Positions 58,649 to 64,000 of a stretch of 64,000 nt of DNA are shown piece by piece (position 1 is the stretch's first letter; every line of letters starts with the position of its first letter). The stretch is from Solirubrobacter pauli (GTDB lineage: Bacteria; Actinomycetota; Thermoleophilia; Solirubrobacterales; Solirubrobacteraceae). A program made the translations under genes and the position numbers. The notes beneath the pieces were generated by a model. The model had not been told where the DNA came from, made no database searches, and saw only the letters and a list, made by a program, of their open reading frames with translations. Where the stretch lies: NCBI RefSeq assembly GCF_003633755.1, contig NZ_RBIL01000002.1, forward strand, positions 620,001-684,000, written 5' to 3'.

Positions 58649-60430
58649 CTAGGCCGCGGCCTGCTCGCGCCAGTCCTCGTGGAGGCGCCAGTAGTGCCCA
58701 CCCGCCGCCAGGAGCTCGGCATGCGTGCCCTGCTCCACGATCCGCCCGTGCTCCATGACCACGATCTGGCCCGCCCGCTCGATCGTGGAGAGCCGGTGCG
58801 CGATGACGATCGCCGTCCGGCCTGCGAGCAGCCGCCGCAGGCCGGCTTCGATCTTGGACTCGGTGTGGACGTCGACGTTGGACGTGGCCTCGTCGAGGAC
58901 GAGGATCCGCGGATCGGCGACCAGCGCCCGCGCGAACGCGACGAGCTGCCGCTGCCCCGCCGAGAGCTGGACGCCGCGCTCGCCGACCGGCGTGTCGTAG
59001 CCGTGTTCCAGCCCGGCGATGAAGTCGTCGGCACCCACGGCCGCGGCCGCCGCCCGCACTTCCTCGGCTGACGCGTCGGGGCGCCCGAACGCGATGTTGT
59101 CGGCGATCGTGCCGCTGAACAGGAACGCCTCCTGCGGCACGATCCCCATCTGCGAGCGCAGCGAGGCGGCGGTGACGTCGCGCAGGTCGTGGCCGTCCAC
59201 GCGCACGCTGCCGCTCGTCGGGTCGTAGAAGCGGGCGACGAGCTTGGCGAACGTCGACTTGCCGGCGCCGGTCGTGCCGACGAGCGCGACGGTCTGGCCG
59301 GGCGGGACCGTCAGCGTCACGTCGCGCAGCGCGTAGGCATCGCCGCCGTAGGAGAAGGAGACGTCGTCGAGGACGATCTCGCCGCGCAGGCGGGGCAGGA
59401 CGGTCGCGTGCGGCGCGTCCGCGAGGTCGGGCTCCTCGTCGAGCAGCTCGAAGATCTTGTCCAGCGCCGCCATCCCCGCCTGGTAGGTCGTGTACAGCTG
59501 GCTGAGCTGTTGGATCGGGTCGAAGAAGTTGTTCAGCGCCGCGAGGAAGGCGACGAGCACGCCGATCGTGATCTCGCCGTTGAGCGCCTGGACGCCGCCG
59601 TAGAACAGGATCCCGGCGGTGGCGACGGCCGACAGCAGCTCCACGCCCGGGAAGTACGCGGCGTTGAGGTTGACCGTCTTCATGTTCGCGCCGCGGTTCT
59701 CCTCGTTGAGCTCCTCGAAGCGGCGCAGGTGGCGCGGCTCCTGCGCGAACGTCCGCACGACGCGGATGCCCGACAGCGTCTCCTGCAGGTAGGCGGTGAT
59801 CGCCGCGACCTTCTCGCGCGTGGCCCGGTAGGCGTCCGCGGAGATGATCCGGAACGCGAACGACGCGATGCCGAGCACGGGGAAGACGGTGTAGGTGATC
59901 AGCGCGAGCTCGGGGTCGAGCGCGAACAGGATCGCGGCGGTGCCGATCAGGGTCAGCGAGGAGCCGAACAAGGTCACGATCCCGTCGCTGACGAGCGTGT
60001 CCAGCGCCTCAACGTCATTGGACATGCGCGAGATCAGCACGCCGGCGCGCCGGCGCGAGTAGAAGCCGACCGACATGCCCTGCAGGTGCTGGAACAGCTG
60101 GATCCGCAGGTCCTGCAGCGCTCGCTGGCCGATCCAGCCGACGAGGTAGGTCTGCGCGTAGGTCGCGGCCCAGTAGGCGACCGCGGACACGAGGAACGCG
60201 ACGACGATCCACGTCAGCGCGGCCATGTCCTTCGGGACGATGCCGCTGTCGATCGCGAGCTTGGCCAGCGGCGGCGGCGCCAGGGCCGCGGCGGTGGCGA
60301 TGATCAGCGACAGGAACATCAGCGCCACGCGCCCGCGGTACGGCGACAGCAGCACGATCAGGCCGCGCAGCTTGCGGGCGCGGCCGGACGTGGCGCGCCA
60401 GCGCCGGATCAGATCGTCGCGACGCGTCAC
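58649..60430 (-). CDS. ABC exporter subunit, catalytic-site half (LSAGQ)
   Basis: This 593-residue half-transporter has six helices (about 25-315) and an ATPase domain with GTTGAGKST (Walker A), QLSAGQRQLVAFARAL (signature), ILVLDEATSNVD (Walker B with the catalytic Glu) and AHRLSTI (H-loop). Its signature is LSAGQ, not LSGGQ, while its partner's Walker B lacks Glu, so together they form a heterodimer with one degenerate site. The start is GTG at 60430, overlapping the partner's TGA. It may export lipids or drugs. Confidence 0.93.
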   Translation of the reverse strand: MTRRDDLIRRWRATSGRARKLRGLIVLLSPYRGRVALMFLSLIIATAAALAPPPLAKLAIDSGIVPKDMAALTWIVVAFLVSAVAYWAATYAQTYLVGWIGQRALQDLRIQLFQHLQGMSVGFYSRRRAGVLISRMSNDVEALDTLVSDGIVTLFGSSLTLIGTAAILFALDPELALITYTVFPVLGIASFAFRIISADAYRATREKVAAITAYLQETLSGIRVVRTFAQEPRHLRRFEELNEENRGANMKTVNLNAAYFPGVELLSAVATAGILFYGGVQALNGEITIGVLVAFLAALNNFFDPIQQLSQLYTTYQAGMAALDKIFELLDEEPDLADAPHATVLPRLRGEIVLDDVSFSYGGDAYALRDVTLTVPPGQTVALVGTTGAGKSTFAKLVARFYDPTSGSVRVDGHDLRDVTAASLRSQMGIVPQEAFLFSGTIADNIAFGRPDASAEEVRAAAAAVGADDFIAGLEHGYDTPVGERGVQLSAGQRQLVAFARALVADPRILVLDEATSNVDVHTESKIEAGLRRLLAGRTAIVIAHRLSTIERAGQIVVMEHGRIVEQGTHAELLAAGGHYWRLHEDWREQAAA

Positions 60431-62175
60431 AGCCCCGCCACCTTCGCCTCGTTCAGGCACACCTGGTCGACGAGGCCCTTGGTCGCGATCTCGTGGTAGA
60501 GCGGCGAGCGCGTGAGCAGCTCCTCGTGCGAGCCGCGCGCGACGACGCGGCCCTTCTCGAGCACGACGATGTCGTCGGCGAGCGCGATCGTCGAGAGGCG
60601 GTGGGCGATCACGAACGTGGTGCGGCCCTCCATCGCCTCGCGTAGGGCGGCCTTGATCTCGCGCTCGGTCGTGGCGTCCACCGACGAGGTGGCGTCGTCG
60701 AGGATGAGGATGCGCGGGTCGGCGAGCAGCGCGCGGCCGATCGCGATCCGCTGGCGCTGGCCGCCGCTGAGGGTCAGGCCGCGCTCGCCCACGCGGGTGT
60801 CGTAGCCGTCGGGCAGCTCGTCGATGAAGCCGGCGGCCTGGGCGCGCTCGGCGGCGTGCCGGATCTCGTCGAGCGTCGCGTCCGGTCGCCCGTAGGCGAT
60901 GTTGCCCGCGACGGTGTCGCTGAACAGGAACGGGTCGTCGTCCACGACCGCGATCTCGCGGCGGAGGGAGACGAGGTCGACGTCGCGCACGTCGGCGCCG
61001 TCGATCCGCACGGAGCCGCTCGTCGGGTCGTACAGGCGCGAGAGGAGCTGGACGAGGGTCGTCTTGCCCGAGCCGGTGGCGCCGACGAGCGCGACCGTGG
61101 AACCCGGCTCCACCTCCAGGCTGACGTCGCGCAGGGCGTCGGGGCCGGAGCCGTAGCCGAACGTGACGTCGCGCAGCTCGACCCGGCCGTTGCCGGCGGG
61201 GAGCGGCGACGCGCCGCTGACGATCGTCGGCTCACGGTCGAGGATCTCGAACAGGCGGGCGCCGGACGCGCTCGCGCGCTGGGCGAGGCCGAGCGCGACG
61301 CCGAGCATCCGCATCGGGCCGATCAACATCAGCAGGTACGTGTAGAACGCGGTGAAGTCGCCGAGCGTCAGCGTCCCGTTCATCACCTGGCGGCCGCCGA
61401 CGAGCAGGATCACGGCCAGGCCGAGCTGCGGTAGGAAGGCGAGGAACGGGTTGTAGAAGGCGCGCAGCCGCGTCGCGATCATCGACTGGTCGAACACGCG
61501 CGCGACGTTGCCGCGGAACCGGGTGAGCTGGCGCGGCTCGGCGGCGAACGCCTTCACGACGCGCACGCCGGAGATGTTCTCCTCGACGTCCGCCGTGACC
61601 TCGGCGATCCGCTGCTGGACCTCCTGCAGGGCGGGGCGCGAGCGGCGGCCGTAGCGCGTGGCGACGACGACCACGAACGGGACGGGGATGAGCGCGAGCG
61701 CGGCGAGCCCGGGGGAGAGGATGAACATCGCGACCGCGCCGAGCAGGATCGTCAGCGCCGACTGCAGGATGAAGACGAGGCCGTAGCCGAGGAAGAAGCG
61801 CACCGAGGACAGGTCGACGGTCGCGCGCGACATCAGCTGGCCGGTCTGCTGGCCGGCGAAGAAGCCGAGCTCCAGCTTCTGCAGGTGGCTGTACAGGAGC
61901 GTGCGCAGGTCGTACTCGATCGCGAGCGAGACGCGCCCGGCGACCAGCCGGCGGGCGACGGACAGCGCCAGGCGCCCGACCGCCACCACGACGACGGCGA
62001 TCGCGAGGTTGCGCAGGCCGTCGCGGTCCTTCGCCTCGATCTGGTCGACGGCGCGGCCCGTCAGCCACGGGATCGCGACGGTGCAGACCATCGCGGCCGC
62101 CGCGAGCACGAGCGACCAGATGACACCCGACTTGTACGGGCGCAGGAAACCGAGGAGTCGACCAAAGGTGTGCAC
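60427..62175 (-). CDS. ABC exporter subunit, degenerate-Walker-B half (LSGGQ)
   Basis: The 582-residue half-transporter has six helices (about 15-305) and an ATPase domain with GATGSGKTT, LTLSGGQRQRIAIGRAL and ILILDDATSSVD, where Asp replaces the catalytic Glu after Walker B, and AHRLSTI. The same Glu-to-Asp change marks the non-hydrolysing half of heterodimeric exporters such as TM287/288. GTG at 62175 is the start. It is the first gene of the pair and lies 79 nt from the divergent small gene. Confidence 0.93.
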   Translation of the reverse strand: MHTFGRLLGFLRPYKSGVIWSLVLAAAAMVCTVAIPWLTGRAVDQIEAKDRDGLRNLAIAVVVVAVGRLALSVARRLVAGRVSLAIEYDLRTLLYSHLQKLELGFFAGQQTGQLMSRATVDLSSVRFFLGYGLVFILQSALTILLGAVAMFILSPGLAALALIPVPFVVVVATRYGRRSRPALQEVQQRIAEVTADVEENISGVRVVKAFAAEPRQLTRFRGNVARVFDQSMIATRLRAFYNPFLAFLPQLGLAVILLVGGRQVMNGTLTLGDFTAFYTYLLMLIGPMRMLGVALGLAQRASASGARLFEILDREPTIVSGASPLPAGNGRVELRDVTFGYGSGPDALRDVSLEVEPGSTVALVGATGSGKTTLVQLLSRLYDPTSGSVRIDGADVRDVDLVSLRREIAVVDDDPFLFSDTVAGNIAYGRPDATLDEIRHAAERAQAAGFIDELPDGYDTRVGERGLTLSGGQRQRIAIGRALLADPRILILDDATSSVDATTEREIKAALREAMEGRTTFVIAHRLSTIALADDIVVLEKGRVVARGSHEELLTRSPLYHEIATKGLVDQVCLNEAKVAGL

Positions 62176-62238
62176 GCAACTAACAGGGTAGGCGGAGGGT
62201 CGCCCGAGTTCTGTGCGCAGTTGGTCTTAGGACTTCCG

Positions 62239-62244
62239 TAAGAT
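62239..62244 (+). promoter_or_regulatory. Candidate -10 element for the gene at 62255
   Basis: TAAGAT ends 10 nt before the ATG at 62255. A TTGGTC at 62221-62226 is only 12 nt away. Confidence 0.35.
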
Positions 62245-62254
62245 CGCGCCTCGC

Positions 62255-62554
62255 ATGACTTCTGACCCGATCGCTCTCCGCAACCGGTTCGCCTACGTCA
62301 AGGGCGCGTGGGACGAGAACCTGCGCGGCGTCAAGATTCCTCCGCTGGGCGAAGGCACGGCCGAGGAGAAGATCGAGCGGCTGGAGCTCGCGCTCGTGGA
62401 CGAGATGCGCAACCGCGCCACGCCCGAGAGCGCCGAGCAGGTCGCCGACGCCATGTGGGGCCTGGTGCACGCCCGCCCGGACAGTGACCCCGTCAAGCAG
62501 CGGGTCACCCAGCATCACGAGGAGCTGGCGAAGCTCGGCCATCGCAAGATCTGA
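62255..62554 (+). CDS. Small hypothetical helical protein
   Basis: This 99-residue protein is charged and mostly helical after a short start (YVKGAWDENLRGVKIPPLG, then EEKIERLELALVDEMRN and VKQRVTQHHEELAKLGH). It has no signal peptide or membrane helix. I do not recognise a family. It stands alone, divergent from the exporter operon and convergent with the GH3 gene, with 150 nt after its stop in which I see no clear hairpin or gene. Confidence 0.65.
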   Translation: MTSDPIALRNRFAYVKGAWDENLRGVKIPPLGEGTAEEKIERLELALVDEMRNRATPESAEQVADAMWGLVHARPDSDPVKQRVTQHHEELAKLGHRKI

Positions 62555-62704
62555 ACCCGGGGCACTGCAGGACCGGCAGCCGTGGGTACTTCGTGTAGCC
62601 GGGTTCACCCGCGAGTCCGCGTTCGCACAGGCTGAACACGGACCCGCGCGTATTTCGGATCACGCGCTGGTGGGTGCAGTGACCGCAGAGGCCGAACGGC
62701 GCGT

Positions 62705-63853
62705 TCACGAGAGCGCGCGCTGGAGCGCGAGCACCCGGGAAGCGGACGTCCGCACGCGCTCGCGGAAAGCCTTCGAGCGCTGCGCCTCCGCCACCAGCGC
62801 CCGGAACGCGCGCAGCCACGACTGCTGGCCGGTGGTGAGCACGATGTCGTTGCCGGCCTTGACCGACCGCACGGCGATCTCCTCCGTCTCGCCGGTGGCG
62901 CGGACCGCCGCCGCCTCGATCGAGTCCGTGATGATCACCCCCTGGTACTTGAGCTGCTTGCGCAGCAGCCCGTCGAGCACCTTGGGCGACTGCGCGGCGA
63001 TCCGGCTGGCGTCCAGCCGCGGGTAGCGCGCGTTCGAGCTCATGATCAGCGGCACCTTGGCCGCGATCGCCGCCTTGAACGGCTCCAGGTCCTTGGCCGT
63101 CGGCCCGCCCGCGATGCTGGCCGACCCCTGATCCGTGTTCGTGGCCGTCCCGCCGAGCCCGGGGAAGTGCTTCGCGGTCGCCGCGACGCCGCCGGCCCGC
63201 CAGCCCTCGATCGCCGCCTTCGTGGCTCGCGCCGCGGTGGTCGCGTCGGTGGAGAACGCGCGCCCGCCCATGGCCGCGTTCGGGACGCTCGGCACGTCTG
63301 CGACCGGCGCGAGCGTGACGTTCAGCCCGTGCGCCTTCAGCACCTGCGCGGCGGCCTTCGCGTCCCGGCCCGGCACCTGCCGCGCCTGCCCGACCTGCGG
63401 CGGCGCCCACTTCAGGTTGCGGATGTCCCCGCCTTCCTGGTCCGTGCAGATGATCGGCGTGACGTCCCCGCTCGCCTTCCGCAACGACCGCGTCAGCCGC
63501 TTGAGCTGCGCCGCGTCCGTGATGTTGTCCCCGAACAGGATCGCACCGGACGTCCACCGGTTCTTCAGCGCGTCCTTGACGTACCTGGGCGCGGTCGTCC
63601 CCTGGAACCGCAGCACCACCAGCTGCCCCACCTGCTGCTTGAGGCTGAGCTCGTCGACGGGGTCCTTGTCCGGCGCCACGGTCGCGTCGGGCGTGGCGAC
63701 GGGCTCGGGCGTGCCGACCACCTCGGAGACCTCACGCGGCGTGGGCGCCTCGTCGCTGCCGCCGGCGCCGATGGCCGCGCCGGTGACGAGCGCGAGCGCG
63801 GCGGCGGAGAGCACCGCCGCGCGGCGGCGGCGAACGACGGGCGGCGACGGCAC
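62705..63853 (-). CDS. Secreted GH3-family glycosidase, NagZ-like
   Basis: The 382-residue protein has a membrane anchor or signal peptide (about 11-30), a Pro/Thr-rich linker, and a GH3 N-terminal TIM barrel: LKQQVGQLVVLRFQG, ICTDQEGGDIRNL, KHFPGLGGTATNTDQG and GVIITDSIEAAAV with the nucleophile Asp. The KHFPG-HG block of NagZ, whose His joins a catalytic dyad, reads KHFPGLGG here, so the acid/base is unclear. It probably cleaves N-acetylglucosaminyl or related cell-wall bonds outside the cell. The start is ATG at 63853. Confidence 0.9.
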   Translation of the reverse strand: MPSPPVVRRRRAAVLSAAALALVTGAAIGAGGSDEAPTPREVSEVVGTPEPVATPDATVAPDKDPVDELSLKQQVGQLVVLRFQGTTAPRYVKDALKNRWTSGAILFGDNITDAAQLKRLTRSLRKASGDVTPIICTDQEGGDIRNLKWAPPQVGQARQVPGRDAKAAAQVLKAHGLNVTLAPVADVPSVPNAAMGGRAFSTDATTAARATKAAIEGWRAGGVAATAKHFPGLGGTATNTDQGSASIAGGPTAKDLEPFKAAIAAKVPLIMSSNARYPRLDASRIAAQSPKVLDGLLRKQLKYQGVIITDSIEAAAVRATGETEEIAVRSVKAGNDIVLTTGQQSWLRAFRALVAEAQRSKAFRERVRTSASRVLALQRALS

Positions 63854-63864
63854 GGCCGATCAGG

Positions 63865-63999
63865 CTAGCCGCCGCGCGCGGCCTTCCACGCGCGGTACTC
63901 CGCCCGCATGCACGCACCGCACGGTCGGTAGCCCGCCGCCACGGCCGTCGCCTCGTCGGCGAAGAACACGCGGAACTTCGGCTCGAACCCGCGGCGGAG
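63865..63999 (-). CDS. Ada-type metal-binding domain protein, C-terminal end (partial)
   Basis: The last 44 residues of a gene that enters from beyond the right edge read FRVFFADEATAVAAGYRPC, then GACM and a helix ending ARGG. The FF-x-A-x2-A-x-AAGYRPC-x2-C pattern matches the second pair of zinc-binding cysteines in the Ada N-terminal domain. Short stand-alone Ada-like proteins of this kind exist in actinobacteria. Its stop is 11 nt before the GH3 start on the same strand, so they may be co-transcribed. Confidence 0.7.
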   Translation of the reverse strand, partial: LRRGFEPKFRVFFADEATAVAAGYRPCGACMRAEYRAWKAARGG

Positions 64000-64000
64000 G

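Overview
This 64 kb window is a high-GC (roughly 70% or more) chromosomal segment. Gene content and style point to an actinobacterium, most likely of the Thermoleophilia/Solirubrobacterales lineage: an AftD-type arabinofuranosyltransferase, a DUF1844 protein, a Rex regulator, bacterial Hen1/Pnkp, dense use of GTG/TTG starts and ATGA/GTGA overlaps. The lineage is an inference from gene style, not from a marker-gene comparison. No rRNA, insertion sequence, prophage or CRISPR array is visible. One tRNA gene (Gln, anticodon CTG) is present.

Region by region. 1-2.1 kb: the end of a hexapeptide acyltransferase, then on the minus strand a PiT phosphate permease with its DUF47 (PhoU-like) partner and a small membrane protein. 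2.1-4.6 kb: a pantothenate operon (DUF2520 reductase-like gene, panC, panB). 4.6-6.3 kb: family-4 uracil-DNA glycosylase, a GNAT acetyltransferase and a small lipoprotein-like gene. 6.3-29.8 kb: a cell-surface polysaccharide region with five separate glycosyltransferase genes or domains, two Wzx-like flippase domains (one fused to a glycosyltransferase), an O-antigen-ligase-like protein, an acyltransferase-3, a glycoside hydrolase, an AftD-like arabinofuranosyltransferase and a methyltransferase. It is interrupted by an RpoD-family sigma factor (12.6 kb) and by a RelA/SpoT-domain gene paired with a small ORF (15.3-16.3 kb). 29.9-37.8 kb: one long plus-strand operon: LPxTG-like protein, tsaE, tsaB, rimI, tsaD, a subtilisin-like protein that has lost its catalytic His and Ser, glutaredoxin, rex, a YbdK-type carboxylate-amine ligase and a DUF1844 protein. 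37.9-42.4 kb: membrane H+-pyrophosphatase, a methyl-accepting chemotaxis protein and an isochorismatase-family hydrolase. 42.5-48.2 kb: a 1741-residue protein whose architecture resembles proteins linked to extracellular contractile injection systems, followed 6 nt later by a HEAT-repeat protein. 48.3-53.5 kb: two APC permeases with cytosolic USP-like tails, a small membrane protein and two TrkA-type NAD-binding subunits. 53.6-58.6 kb: a Crp-family regulator, tRNA-Gln, and the hen1-pnkp RNA-repair operon. 58.6-64 kb: a heterodimeric ABC exporter, a small conserved-looking ORF, a GH3 glycosidase and the end of an Ada-metal-binding-like gene.

How the parts work together. The t6A enzymes (TsaB/D/E), RimI and the redox genes (glutaredoxin, Rex) are co-transcribed housekeeping. 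HppA, PiT and the cytosolic UDG are general maintenance. The polysaccharide block would make and export a surface glycan. Hen1/Pnkp would mend cleaved tRNAs. The most unusual parts are the orphan injection-system-like giant protein with its HEAT partner, the pseudo-subtilase inside the tsa operon, the sigma factor whose only plausible start is CTG, and the RelA/SpoT gene with its small partner. Many operon heads carry a TANNNT hexamer 6-12 nt before the start codon, which suggests leaderless transcripts are common here.
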